From NCBI GenBank assembly GCA_946480605.1, contig CAMLKW010000020.1, forward strand, positions 1 to 35,392: DNA of 35,392 bases, given 5' to 3'. Source of the stretch: an uncultured Roseateles sp. (GTDB taxonomy: Bacteria; Pseudomonadota; Gammaproteobacteria; Burkholderiales; Burkholderiaceae). This document shows, piece after piece, positions 25,278 through 33,456 of the stretch; position 1 is the stretch's first letter, and every line of letters starts with the position of its first letter. The notes beneath the pieces were generated by a model. It made no database searches, was not told the origin of the DNA, and worked only from the letters and a program-made list of their open reading frames with translations. The translations under genes and the position numbers were made by a program.

Positions 25278-27575
25278 ATGTCCCTGATCAAGAGCCGCAA
25301 GCACAATCTTGCCCCCCATGCCCTGGCCGCGCTGGCCACCACGCTGAGCCTGCCGCTGGCCGCCCAGACCGCTGCCGCCGACGCCAAGAAGGACGAGCAG
25401 GCACTGCCCACCGTGAAGGTGCAGGCCGCCAAGGACGTGCCGTTCAAGGCCGACGTCAGCGCCTCGTCCAAGATCACGCAGACGCTGCTGGAAACGCCCA
25501 AGACCATCCAGGTCGTGAAGAAGGAAACGCTGCAGGAGCAGGGCGCCGTGTCGCTGATGGAAGCGCTGCAGAACACCCCCGGCATCACGATGCAGCTGGG
25601 CGAGAACGGCAACACCTCCGCCGGCGACACCTTCCAGATGCGCGGTTTCAGCGCCAGCACCTCGACCTTCGTCGACGGCATCCGTGACCTGGGCGCGGTG
25701 ACCCGCGACGTGTTCAACGTCGAGCAGATCGAAGTCGTGAAGGGCCCGGCGGGTGCCGACACCGGCCGCGCCGCCAGCGCCGGCTACATCAACCTGATCA
25801 CCAAGCTGCCGCAGATCGACGACTTCATCGATGGCTCGGTGACGATCGGCGACGCCAGCCGCAAGCGGGCCTCGGTCGACGTCAACCAGAAGATCTTCGA
25901 CAACAGCGCCGTGCGCCTGAACGCGGTGTGGCAGGACTACGGCGTCCCCGGCCGCGACGAGGTCAAGCGCAAGAACTACGGCATCGCGCCCTCGATCGCG
26001 TTCGGCCTGAATACGCCGACCCGCTTCTTCTTGTACTCGCAGCATCTGCGCCAGAACAACCGCCCGGACGGCGGCGTGCCGACCATCGGCTGGCCCGGCT
26101 ACACGGCGGTGTCGTCCGCGACGGTGACGCCGGCCCAGGCCGCCGCGCTGATGGCCGCGCCCAAGGTCGACCGCAAGAATTTCTACGGCAGCGTCCACGA
26201 CTACGAGGACGTCAAGGCCGACATGGTCACCGCCAAGCTCGAGATGGACATCGGCAACCAGATGACGGTGCGCAACGTCTCGCGCTACGGCCGTACCTAC
26301 ATGGACCGCCTGGTCACCGGCATCAACTCGATCGTCGCGGTCGACCCGGCCGACCGCAGCACCTGGACGATCAGCCGCTCGCGCCAGCGCGTCAACCAGA
26401 CCAACGAGATCCTGGCCAACCAGACCAGCCTGAACACCTCGTTCACGCTGGCCGGCATGAAGCACGACCTGGCCACCGGCATCGAGCTGATGCACGAGCA
26501 GCAGCTGACGCTGGGCGTCGGCACGGCCGCGCAGACCATCAACGGCGTGACCTACGCCGCCGTGGCAGCGCCCGCCGCCAACCTGTACAACCCCAATCGC
26601 GCCGACGCGATGGGCACGCCCTACCTGACCGGCGCGGACTCCGAAGGCAAGACGACCACGCAGGCCCTCTACGCCTTCGACACGGTCAGCGTCACCGACG
26701 CGCTGAAGCTCAATGCAGGCCTGCGCTACGAGCACTTCACGATCTCCACGCTGTCGTCTGCCATCGCCAACAGCACCATCAACCGCACCTCGCTGCGCCA
26801 CGGCGACTGGATCACGAGCTGGAACGTCGGCGCCACCTACAAGCTGGCCGACAACGGCACGCTCTACGCTGCCGCCGCCAACTCGCTGACGCCCCCGGGC
26901 AGCGCCAACTTCACGCTGTCGGCCTCCGGCCAGGCCGCGGCTACGGCCGAGCCGCAGGAAACCAGCAACTACGAAGTCGGCACGAAGTGGGAGCTGCTGG
27001 ACAAGCGCCTGAACGTCAGCGCCGCGCTGTACCGCACCGAGAACGACAAGCAGGTCACGCAGGATCCGGTCACGCAGGCCAGCATCCAGAACGGCAAGAC
27101 CCGCGTGGAAGGCATCGAGCTGGCCGCCGTCGGCCAGATCACCAACTTCTGGCAGATCACCGCCGGCCTGCAGACGATGAAGATCAAGCAGCTCAACCAG
27201 CAGAGCGTCAACAGCACCACCGGCGTCGTCACCGTCACCGACGGCGTGCGCTGGTCGCCGGACTTCTCGGCCACGCTGTGGACGTCCTACCAGTGGGGCG
27301 ACCTGACCATCGGCGGCGGCGCCCGCCACATGGCCGAGCAGAAGCGGGTCGTGACGGTCGCTGGCACCACGGCGACGACCAACACGCCCAACCTGCCCGC
27401 CTACACGGTGTTCGACCTGATGGCCGCCTACCGCGTCTCCAAGCTGGTCAACCTGCAGCTCAACGTCGCCAACATTGCCGACAAGGTCTACATGCAGGCG
27501 CTGAACAACGGCGGCTCGCGCCTGTTCCTGGGCGCGCCGCGCTCGGCGACGCTGACGGCCCGCTTCTCTTTCTGA
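25278..27575 (+). CDS. TonB-dependent catecholate-type siderophore receptor (Fiu/PiuA-like)
   Basis: This is an outer-membrane ferric-siderophore receptor of 765 residues. A signal peptide (about 1-30) is followed by a TonB-box-like LPTVKVQA (43-50), a plug domain (about 60-180; TPKTIQVVKKETL, QMRGFSASTSTFVDGIRD, VEQIEVVKGPAG) and a beta-barrel ending in ATLTARFSF with the usual terminal Phe. The GGAG Shine-Dalgarno precedes ATG 25278. The receptor/PKHD-hydroxylase pair matches fiu-ybiX in E. coli and piuA-piuC in Pseudomonas, which take up catecholate monomers or dimers. The substrate is inferred from that context and cannot be read from the sequence alone. Confidence 0.92.
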   Translation: MSLIKSRKHNLAPHALAALATTLSLPLAAQTAAADAKKDEQALPTVKVQAAKDVPFKADVSASSKITQTLLETPKTIQVVKKETLQEQGAVSLMEALQNTPGITMQLGENGNTSAGDTFQMRGFSASTSTFVDGIRDLGAVTRDVFNVEQIEVVKGPAGADTGRAASAGYINLITKLPQIDDFIDGSVTIGDASRKRASVDVNQKIFDNSAVRLNAVWQDYGVPGRDEVKRKNYGIAPSIAFGLNTPTRFFLYSQHLRQNNRPDGGVPTIGWPGYTAVSSATVTPAQAAALMAAPKVDRKNFYGSVHDYEDVKADMVTAKLEMDIGNQMTVRNVSRYGRTYMDRLVTGINSIVAVDPADRSTWTISRSRQRVNQTNEILANQTSLNTSFTLAGMKHDLATGIELMHEQQLTLGVGTAAQTINGVTYAAVAAPAANLYNPNRADAMGTPYLTGADSEGKTTTQALYAFDTVSVTDALKLNAGLRYEHFTISTLSSAIANSTINRTSLRHGDWITSWNVGATYKLADNGTLYAAAANSLTPPGSANFTLSASGQAAATAEPQETSNYEVGTKWELLDKRLNVSAALYRTENDKQVTQDPVTQASIQNGKTRVEGIELAAVGQITNFWQITAGLQTMKIKQLNQQSVNSTTGVVTVTDGVRWSPDFSATLWTSYQWGDLTIGGGARHMAEQKRVVTVAGTTATTNTPNLPAYTVFDLMAAYRVSKLVNLQLNVANIADKVYMQALNNGGSRLFLGAPRSATLTARFSF

Positions 27576-27601
27576 TGTCCCTCAACAGCTAGCCAAGGCC
27601 C

Positions 27602-27623
27602 GCCGCCGCCCGCGCGCGGCGGC
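27602..27623 (+). promoter_or_regulatory. GC-rich hairpin between receptor and hydroxylase genes
   Basis: GCCGCCGC-CCGCGC-GCGGCGGC forms a perfect 8-bp stem in the 62-bp gap, without a T-tract. It could dampen read-through or protect the receptor mRNA end, so that the receptor is made in excess over the downstream redox genes. This is an inference from position. Confidence 0.4.
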
Positions 27624-27637
27624 AGGGCATCCCAGCC

Positions 27638-28318
27638 ATGCTTCTCCATATCCCCGCCCTCCTCAGCAAGGACGATGTGCGCGAGATGCGCCGGGGGCTC
27701 GACGCCGCCGACTGGACCGACGGCCGCGAGACCGTCGGCGCCCAGGGCGCGCAGGTCAAGCGCAACCGCCAGCTGCCGGTCGAGCATCCGCTCGCCAGGC
27801 AGATCGGCGACCACATACGCCAGGTGCTCGCCCGCCATCCGCAGTTCATCTCCGCCGCGCTGCCGCTGCGCACGCTGGCGCCGCTGTTCAACCGCTACGA
27901 AGGCGGCGGGCACTACGGCATGCACGTGGACGGCGCCGTCATGCGCCAGTCCGGCACCGAGCAGCCGCTGCGCAGCGACGTGTCCACCACCGTGTTCCTC
28001 AGCGAACCCGACGAATACGACGGTGGCGAACTCATCGTCTCCGACACCTACGGCGAGCACGAGGTCAAGCTGCCGGCCGGCGACATGGTCGTCTACGCCA
28101 GCAGCAGCCTGCACCGCGTCGAGCCCGTCACGCGCGGCGCGCGCGTGGCCTCCTTCTTCTGGACCCAGAGCATGGTGCGCGACGACGCCCGCCGCAGCAT
28201 GCTGTACGAGCTGGACCAGACCATCCAGCGCCTGCGCGCACGCCTCGGCGACGACGACGAGACCAAGGCCTTGACCCACCACTATCACAACCTGCTGCGG
28301 CAGTGGGCCGAACTGTGA
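27638..28318 (+). CDS. piuC: PKHD-type Fe(II)/2-oxoglutarate hydroxylase (PiuC/YbiX family)
   Basis: This 226-residue cytosolic dioxygenase of the PiuC/YbiX family is commonly encoded next to catecholate-siderophore receptors. The iron ligands are visible as His96-x-Asp98 in [11 protein letters not shown] and His159 in [10 protein letters not shown], with Arg169 in TRGAR as the expected 2-oxoglutarate anchor. The N-terminal [17 protein letters not shown] and the [11 protein letters not shown] stretch are family hallmarks. Length agrees with the usual 225-227 residues. The substrate is not firmly known for the family. Its stop overlaps the next start as GTGA. Confidence 0.94.
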   Translation: MLLHIPALLSKDDVREMRRGLDAADWTDGRETVGAQGAQVKRNRQLPVEHPLARQIGDHIRQVLARHPQFISAALPLRTLAPLFNRYEGGGHYGMHVDGAVMRQSGTEQPLRSDVSTTVFLSEPDEYDGGELIVSDTYGEHEVKLPAGDMVVYASSSLHRVEPVTRGARVASFFWTQSMVRDDARRSMLYELDQTIQRLRARLGDDDETKALTHHYHNLLRQWAEL

Positions 28319-28941
28319 GCGCCGCGAAGCACCGCGCGGGCTGGCTCAAGCAGCTGCACACCTGGCACTGGATCAGCTCGGCCATGTGCCTGATCGGCAT
28401 GATGCTGTTCGCCATCACCGGCATCACGCTGAACCACGCGAGCAGCATCGAGGCCAAGCCCGAGATCGTGCAGAAGCAGCTGCAGCTGCCCGCCGAGCTG
28501 CTGGCCCAGCTGCATGCGCCCGACGACGCCAAGGACGAGAAGAAGCCCGTGCCGGCCGCACTGCACGACTGGATGGGCAAGAACCTGAATCGCAGCTTCG
28601 ACGCCGCTGCCGAGGCCGAGTGGACGCCCGACGAGATCTACGTCGCCCAGCCCCGCCCGGGTGGCGATGCGTGGCTGCGCATCGACCGCGTCAGCGGTGC
28701 CGCCGAGTACGAATCCACCGACCGCGGCTGGATCTCCTACCTGAACGACCTGCACAAGGGCCGCCACACCGGCACGGCCTGGAGCTGGTTCCTGGACATC
28801 TTTGCCGTGGCCTGCCTGGTGTTCTGCATCACCGGCCTGCTCATCCTCAAGTACCACGCCACCAACCGGCCCAGCACCTGGCCGCTGGTCGGCATCGGCC
28901 TGGTGCTGCCGGCGCTGCTGGCCCTGCTGCTCATCCACTGA
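28315..28941 (+). CDS. PepSY-associated transmembrane protein
   Basis: This 208-residue inner-membrane protein of the PepSY_TM type has helix 1 at about 18-40 ([20 protein letters not shown]), a periplasmic PepSY-like region (about 45-140, with [20 protein letters not shown]), helix 2 at about 155-178 and a C-terminal third helix. Histidines bracket the helices ([27 protein letters not shown]) and could ligate heme, as in PepSY-type ferric reductases. The start is GTG 28315, in a 4-bp overlap with the hydroxylase stop; GTG 28303 would extend it by only four residues. Related PepSY proteins (FoxB, FpvG) act in periplasmic siderophore iron reduction, which suits this context. Confidence 0.87.
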   Translation: MSAAKHRAGWLKQLHTWHWISSAMCLIGMMLFAITGITLNHASSIEAKPEIVQKQLQLPAELLAQLHAPDDAKDEKKPVPAALHDWMGKNLNRSFDAAAEAEWTPDEIYVAQPRPGGDAWLRIDRVSGAAEYESTDRGWISYLNDLHKGRHTGTAWSWFLDIFAVACLVFCITGLLILKYHATNRPSTWPLVGIGLVLPALLALLLIH

Positions 28942-28964
28942 ATCCCCCTGAAGCGAGAACCACC

Positions 28965-29501
28965 ATGACGAGTCGTTGCCTCACTCCCACCCTCACCGCC
29001 ATCGGCGCGCTGGGCGCCCTCAGCGTCGGCAGCTCCGCCTGGGCCGCCACCGTGCAGCTCAAGATCGAAGTGCCGCGCCTGAACGTGGCCGAGTACCACA
29101 AGCCCTACATCGGCGTGTGGCTGGAGAAGGCCGGCGAGCCCACGGCCGCCGCGCAGTTGGCCGTCTGGTACGACCTGAAGAAGCCCAACAACGGTGGCAC
29201 CAAGTGGCTGAAGGACATGCGCCAGTGGTGGCGCCAGGGTGGCCGCAGCCTGACCATGCCGGTGGACGGTGTCAGCGGCGCCACGCGCGCGCCGGGCGAG
29301 CACGTCATCTCGTTCGACAAGCACCCCAACCTGGAGAAGCTGCCCGCCGGCCAGTACGAGATGGTCATCGAATCCAGCCGCGAAGCCGGCGGCCGCGAAG
29401 TGCAGCGCATTCCCTTCACCTGGCCCATCAAGGCCGCCGGCGAAGTGAAGGCGCAGGGCGAGCACGAGTTGGGTGCCGTGCAGCTGACCGTCAAACCTTA
29501 A
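28965..29501 (+). CDS. Secreted DUF2271 protein with a putative FMN-attachment motif
   Basis: This 178-residue protein has a Sec signal peptide (about 1-28, cleavage near AWA|A) and is therefore periplasmic. The DUF2271 body includes TVQLKIEVPRLNVAEYHKPY, the DKHPNLEKLPAGQYEMVIE region (DKHPNLEKLPAGQYEM) and IPFTWPI. The striking segment is MPVDGVSGATRAPGEH: residues 101-107, DGVSGAT, match the D-x-x-S-G-A-T pattern that ApbE enzymes modify with FMN on the threonine in NqrC/RnfG (here Thr107). ApbE is encoded two genes downstream. I infer that this is a periplasmic flavoprotein electron carrier. It starts 23 bp after the PepSY gene, behind GCGAGA. Confidence 0.82.
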   Translation: MTSRCLTPTLTAIGALGALSVGSSAWAATVQLKIEVPRLNVAEYHKPYIGVWLEKAGEPTAAAQLAVWYDLKKPNNGGTKWLKDMRQWWRQGGRSLTMPVDGVSGATRAPGEHVISFDKHPNLEKLPAGQYEMVIESSREAGGREVQRIPFTWPIKAAGEVKAQGEHELGAVQLTVKP

Positions 29502-29512
29502 GGAGACCTGCC

Positions 29513-30346
29513 ATGAGCTTCATTCACCGCCTCGCGCCCCTCGCCCTGGCCGCCGCCCTGCTGCCGCTGACCGCCCACGCCCATCTGAGCTGGCTGGTGG
29601 CCAACCAGACCCAGTTCGGCAGCGGTGGCCGCGAAGCGCCCGCCGCGGCCTTCGATGCCGCCGTGTCCGAAGACCTGTTCATCTTCGAGCGCGGCCTCAA
29701 GCTGGACACGCTGCGCATCACCGGCCCGGACGGCAAGCCGCTGGAAGCCGAGAACCGCGTCAGCTCGCGCCACCGCGAGAGCTTCGAGGTCAAGCTGGCG
29801 CTGGACGGCACCTACCGCGTCAGCAACGTCAGCCAGGCCATCATGGGCGCCTACAAGCAGGGCGGCGAGACCAAGCGCTTCCGCACCACGCAGGCCAACC
29901 TGGCCAAGGACGTGCCGGCCGATGCCGAGATCACCAGCTTCGCCGTCACGACGACGCGCCAGCAGACCTTTGTCACGCGCGAGGATTCCAGCAAGTTCGC
30001 GTTCGCGCCCGAAGGCCAGGGCCTGGAGCTGCTGCCGCTGAGCCCCGTCACCGACCTGAGCCATGGCGACACGACGCGCTTTCGCCTCGTGCTGGACGGC
30101 AAGCCGCTGCCCAACGCGACGCTGCGCCTGCTGCGTGACGGCAACCGCTACCGCTACAAGATCGGCGAGGAAGCGCTGAAGAGCGACGACAAGGGCGAGT
30201 TCTCCGTGAAGTGGAGCGAGCCCGGCCGCTACCTGATCGGCGCCAACTTCGGCGAGCGCCCGGCCCAGGGCCAGCCGCAAGGCACGCGCGAGGCGCCGCT
30301 GCAGCGCGCGTCCTTGAGCGCGACCTTCGAGGTCCTGCCCAAGTAA
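29513..30346 (+). CDS. Secreted DUF4198 protein with N-terminal histidine after signal cleavage
   Basis: This 277-residue periplasmic protein starts behind a strong AAGGAG (29500-29505) that overlaps the preceding stop. The signal peptide at about 1-23 (LAPLALAAALLPLTAHA) leaves a mature N-terminus beginning HLSWLV. DUF4198 proteins have often been mislabelled NikM-like; their beta-rich body is visible here (FIFERGLKLDTLRITGPDG; TYRVSNVSQAIMGAYKQGG; EFSVKWSEPGRYLIGANFG). A His at mature position 1 could bind copper or another metal, by analogy with other HA|H-type periplasmic proteins; this is unproven. It lies within the iron-linked redox operon between DUF2271 and ApbE. Confidence 0.82.
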   Translation: MSFIHRLAPLALAAALLPLTAHAHLSWLVANQTQFGSGGREAPAAAFDAAVSEDLFIFERGLKLDTLRITGPDGKPLEAENRVSSRHRESFEVKLALDGTYRVSNVSQAIMGAYKQGGETKRFRTTQANLAKDVPADAEITSFAVTTTRQQTFVTREDSSKFAFAPEGQGLELLPLSPVTDLSHGDTTRFRLVLDGKPLPNATLRLLRDGNRYRYKIGEEALKSDDKGEFSVKWSEPGRYLIGANFGERPAQGQPQGTREAPLQRASLSATFEVLPK

Positions 30347-30353
30347 GTCTCCC

Positions 30354-31391
30354 GTGACCGCCGTCGCCGCACTCGAACCCCGCGTGCTGGTGCCGCTCGC
30401 CATCCGTGGCGAGCCGCCGGCCTGGGGCCAGGTCACCCATGAGCTGCATGGGCAGAGCATGGGCACGACCTGGTCCGTGCGCTGCGTCGGCCCGCGCGAG
30501 CTGCGGCTGGAAGCCATCACGCGCGCCATCGACGCGGCGCTGGCCGACGTCGTCGCGCAGATGAGCCACTGGGAGCCCGGCTCCGCGCTGAGCCGTTTCA
30601 ACGCCGCGCCCGCCGGTCACGAGCAACTGCTGCCGCCGGCCTTCGCGGCCGTGATGGATGCGGCGCTGCGCGTCGCGGCCGTCAGCGATGGCGCCTACGA
30701 CCCCGGCGCCGGCGAGCTGGTCGCGCTGTGGGGCTTCGGCCCCGCTGGCCTGCGGCCGCGCCATGACGAGCCCGGCTTCACGCTGCCCGGCGACGACGAC
30801 ATCGCCGCCGCCCGCCGCCCCTCACGCGCGCTGCGCTGGGACGCCGCCACGCGCCGGCTGACCCAGCCCGGTGGAGTGCGCCTGGATCTCTCGGCCATCG
30901 CCAAGGGCTATGCGGTGGACCGCGTGTCCGACGTGCTGACCGACTGCGGCCTGCCCGACCACCTGGTGGAGATTGGCGGCGAACTGCGCGGCGCCGGCCT
31001 CAAGCCCGACGCCCAGCCCTGGTGGGTGGAACTGGAACCGCCCGCGCCCGACTGCGGCCTGGCGCCCACGCGCGTCGCACTGCACGGCCTGGCCATCGCC
31101 ACGTCCGGCGACTACCGCCGCTGCTTCATCGACGCCGACGGCCGGCGCCGCCCGCACACGCTGGACCCGCGCACCGGCCGGCCTATCGAACATGGCATCG
31201 CTTCCGTGAGCGTCGTGCACGACAGCGCGATGTGGGCCGACGCCTGGTCCACCGCGCTGACGGTGCTGGGGCCCGAAGCGGGCCTCGCGCTGGCTGTCGA
31301 GCAAGGCCTGGCGGCCCAGCTCGTCTGGCGCGACGACGACGGCCGCTTCCAGGAAGCCTGGACGCCGGCACTTCAGGACCTGGCCCTGTGA
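30354..31391 (+). CDS. apbE: FAD:protein FMN transferase (ApbE family)
   Basis: ApbE cleaves FAD and links FMN covalently to a Thr/Ser in target proteins. The 345-residue product shows the family motifs SMGTTWSV (35-42), DLSAIAKGYAVD (178-189), EIGGELR (206-212), ATSGDYRR (249-256), HTLDPRTGRP (268-277) and the metal-binding DSAMWADAWSTAL (290-302). The start is GTG 30354, as the frame is closed by a stop at 30315. The N-terminus has no signal peptide or lipobox, unlike most ApbE proteins, although the apparent target DUF2271 is exported. The stop overlaps the next start by 4 bp (GTGA). Confidence 0.92.
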   Translation: MTAVAALEPRVLVPLAIRGEPPAWGQVTHELHGQSMGTTWSVRCVGPRELRLEAITRAIDAALADVVAQMSHWEPGSALSRFNAAPAGHEQLLPPAFAAVMDAALRVAAVSDGAYDPGAGELVALWGFGPAGLRPRHDEPGFTLPGDDDIAAARRPSRALRWDAATRRLTQPGGVRLDLSAIAKGYAVDRVSDVLTDCGLPDHLVEIGGELRGAGLKPDAQPWWVELEPPAPDCGLAPTRVALHGLAIATSGDYRRCFIDADGRRRPHTLDPRTGRPIEHGIASVSVVHDSAMWADAWSTALTVLGPEAGLALAVEQGLAAQLVWRDDDGRFQEAWTPALQDLAL

Positions 31392-32761
31392 TCGCCGACC
31401 GCCTGCCTCTGGCGATCGCGCTGATCGCCCTCTACCTGCTGCTGTGCGCCTTCGTCACCTGGCGCTTCCGGCGCAGGCAGCGCCTGCAGGCCGAGGCCGC
31501 CGCGCAGCTGCTGTCCGCGATGGCCGGCGACGGCACGCCGCCGATGTGGGTGCTGCACGCCAGCCAGACCGGCCAGGCCGAAGACCTTGCGCTGCAGACC
31601 GCGCGCGCGCTGCACGTGGCCGGCCAGCCCGTGCGGCTGGCGGCGCTGGGCAGCATCCGGCCCGACGACCTGCGCGGCGCCACGCACGCGCTGTTCGTGG
31701 TCAGCACCTACGGCGAGGGTGACCCGCCCGATGCCGCCACGCCGTTCTGGCGCGCCGCGCTCGAATCGGCGCCCGAACTGCGCGGCCTGAACTACGGCGT
31801 GCTCGCGCTGGGCGACCGCACCTACGACCGCTACTGCGGCTTCGGCCGCGAGCTGGACGGCTGGCTGCAACGCGCTGGCGCGACCGCGCTGTTCGAGCGC
31901 ATCGACGTGGACCGCAGCGACGCGACCGCGCTGCAACAGTGGCGCCACCAGCTGGGCCACATCGCCGGCACCGCCGACATGCCCGCGTGGGAAGAGGCAC
32001 GCTTCGAGCCCTGGCTGCTGACCGCCCGCCAGCACCTCAACCCCGGCAGCGCCGGCGGCGGCGTCTTCCACCTGGAGCTGGCACCGCCCGAAGGCCAGGC
32101 TCTGCCCGACTGGCAGGCCGGCGACCTCGTGCAGGTCCAGCATGCCGACGCACCGACGCAGCCGCGCGAGTACACCATCGCCTCGCTGCCCGCCGACGGC
32201 CGCGTGCACCTGATGCTGCGCCAGACGCGGCGTGACGATGGCCGACTGGGGCTGGCCTCGGGCTGGCTCACGGCGCAGGCGCAGCTCGGCGCCCGCATCT
32301 CGCTGCGCGTGCGCAGCCATGCAAGCTTCCGCATCGGCGACAACGCCGCGCGACCGCTGATCCTCATCGGCAACGGTACTGGCCTCGCCGGCCTGCGCGC
32401 CCACCTGAAGGCGCGCGCCGGTGCCGGCGCACCGCCGGCCTGGCTGATCTACGGCGAGCGCCACTCCGCTCATGATGCGCATTACGCCGGTGAGCTCGAC
32501 GCCTGGGCCGCGCAAGGCCTGCTCGCGCGGATGGACCGCATCTATTCGCGCGACCAGGCACAGCAACGCTACGTGCAGCATCTGCTCGCCGAGCAGGCCC
32601 ACACGCTGCGCGAATGGCTTGCGAAAGACGCCGCCATCTACGTCTGCGGCAGCCTGCAGGGCATGGCCACGGCGGTCGATGCGGTGCTGCGCGAGGCCAT
32701 CGGCGAGGCGCAGGTGGACCGGCTCATCGAGCAGGGCCGCTACCGCCGCGACGTGTACTGA
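31388..32761 (+). CDS. Membrane-anchored flavodoxin/ferredoxin-NADP reductase fusion (CysJ-like)
   Basis: This diflavin reductase of 457 residues has an N-terminal membrane helix (about 5-26, LPLAIALIALYLLLCAFVTW). A flavodoxin domain follows (about 53-195; HASQTGQAEDLAL, STYGEGDPPD, LALGDRTYDRYCGFGRELD), then an FNR-type module with FAD motif REYTIAS, NAD(P)-binding GNGTGLAGLRAHLK, and terminal YVCGSLQGMATAVDAVL and GRYRRDVY. It lacks the long connecting domain of true CysJ and no cysI is nearby, so assimilatory sulfite reduction is unlikely. Start GTG 31388 overlaps apbE by 4 bp. I infer that it feeds NAD(P)H electrons to the PepSY protein at the inner membrane. Confidence 0.88.
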   Translation: MIADRLPLAIALIALYLLLCAFVTWRFRRRQRLQAEAAAQLLSAMAGDGTPPMWVLHASQTGQAEDLALQTARALHVAGQPVRLAALGSIRPDDLRGATHALFVVSTYGEGDPPDAATPFWRAALESAPELRGLNYGVLALGDRTYDRYCGFGRELDGWLQRAGATALFERIDVDRSDATALQQWRHQLGHIAGTADMPAWEEARFEPWLLTARQHLNPGSAGGGVFHLELAPPEGQALPDWQAGDLVQVQHADAPTQPREYTIASLPADGRVHLMLRQTRRDDGRLGLASGWLTAQAQLGARISLRVRSHASFRIGDNAARPLILIGNGTGLAGLRAHLKARAGAGAPPAWLIYGERHSAHDAHYAGELDAWAAQGLLARMDRIYSRDQAQQRYVQHLLAEQAHTLREWLAKDAAIYVCGSLQGMATAVDAVLREAIGEAQVDRLIEQGRYRRDVY

Positions 32762-32774
32762 TCGCGTGTTGATC

Positions 32775-32796
32775 GGGGCTGCAGTGATGCAGCCCC
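32775..32796 (+). other. Stem-loop at the end of the redox operon
   Basis: GGGGCTGCA-GTGA-TGCAGCCCC is a perfect 9-bp stem 14 bp after the reductase stop. There is no T-run after it, so it is more likely an mRNA-end stabiliser or a Rho-linked 3' end than an intrinsic terminator. Confidence 0.55.
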
Positions 32797-32830
32797 GCGA
32801 CAACCCCGATGTTTCCTGGGCAGATACGCG

Positions 32831-32869
32831 TTTTCTCCTGGGAGAAAACCTTCTCTTTCCCTAGAGAAG
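32831..32869 (+). promoter_or_regulatory. Tandem palindromes upstream of the H1-like/SWIB gene
   Basis: TTTTCTCCTGGGAGAAAA (32831-32848) is a perfect palindrome. It is followed one base later by CTTCTC-TTTCCCTA-GAGAAG (32850-32869). Both contain TTCTC...GAGAA with different spacing. A further stem, GAAGGC-TTACGCG-GCCTTC, lies at 32908-32926 in the presumed leader. These could be operator sites or mRNA hairpins for the abundant nucleoid protein. Confidence 0.5.
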
Positions 32870-32970
32870 CGCAGTACCATCGCCGCCGCAGGGTGCTAGA
32901 GAGTATTGAAGGCTTACGCGGCCTTCACCCGGACCCCGCACATCAACAACTTTTGATGGAGTGAATCGAC

Positions 32971-33390
32971 ATGGCAACTGCGAAGAAGGCCGCGCCCGCG
33001 AAGAAGGCGGCTCCGGCCAAGAAGGCCGCCCCGGCGAAGAAGGCGGCTGCGCCCGCGAAGAAGGCAGCCCCGGCCAAGAAGGCCGCGGCTCCTGCGAAGA
33101 AGGCGGCCCCGGCCAAGAAGGCCGCCGCGCCCGCCAAGAAGCGCACGCCCAACGCCGCCTTCATGAAGGCCCTGACCCCCAGCGCGGCCCTGGCCGCCAT
33201 CGTTGGCGCCGCGCCGCTGCCGCGCACCGACGTGACCAAGAAGGTCTGGGAGTACATCAAGAAGAACAAGCTGCAGGACGAGCTGCAGAAGCGCGTCATC
33301 AACGCCGACGCCAAGCTGAAGGAAATCTTCGGCAAGGCCAAGGCCGACATGTTCGAGATGACCAAGCTGATCAACAGCCACCTGAAGTGA
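32971..33390 (+). CDS. Histone H1-like AKKA-repeat protein fused to a SWIB domain
   Basis: This 139-residue basic protein has residues 2-57 made of repeated KKAAPAK/KKAAAPAK units like those of AlgP and bacterial H1-like proteins; these bind DNA non-specifically. Residues about 66-139 (LTPSAALAAIVGAAPLPRTD, then TKKVWEYIKKNKLQD, KLKEIF and MFEMTKLINSHL) form a SWIB/MDM2-type domain, a fold better known in eukaryotic chromatin proteins and chlamydiae. The DNA of the repeat part is a tandem array of AAGAAGGC(C/G)GC-type units, prone to length change. A GGAG Shine-Dalgarno lies 9 bp before the ATG. It is a single-gene unit with its own terminator. A nucleoid role is inferred. Confidence 0.9.
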   Translation: MATAKKAAPAKKAAPAKKAAPAKKAAAPAKKAAPAKKAAAPAKKAAPAKKAAAPAKKRTPNAAFMKALTPSAALAAIVGAAPLPRTDVTKKVWEYIKKNKLQDELQKRVINADAKLKEIFGKAKADMFEMTKLINSHLK

Positions 33391-33426
33391 AGCGGCGCCG
33401 CGCTCGCCGCGGCCTTGCATCCAATG

Positions 33427-33450
33427 AACCCGGCCCTGGCCGGGTTTTTT
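33427..33450 (+). terminator. Rho-independent terminator after the H1-like gene
   Basis: AACCCGGCC-CT-GGCCGGGTT continues into TTTT (six T in all). It sits between convergent genes and ends the H1-like transcript; it lacks a matching T-run on the minus strand for the receiver gene. Confidence 0.93.
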
Positions 33451-33456
33451 CTTGCC

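Noticed and set aside
31388..32761. Annotation as the sulfite reductase alpha subunit (CysJ).
   Set aside because: It has an N-terminal membrane anchor, lacks the connecting domain, has no cysI neighbour, and sits in an iron/flavin operon.
32971..33140. The short repeated units in the H1-like gene as a possible CRISPR or regulatory tandem repeat.
   Set aside because: The units are 12-27 bp, without unique spacers, and encode AKKA(A)P repeats in frame.
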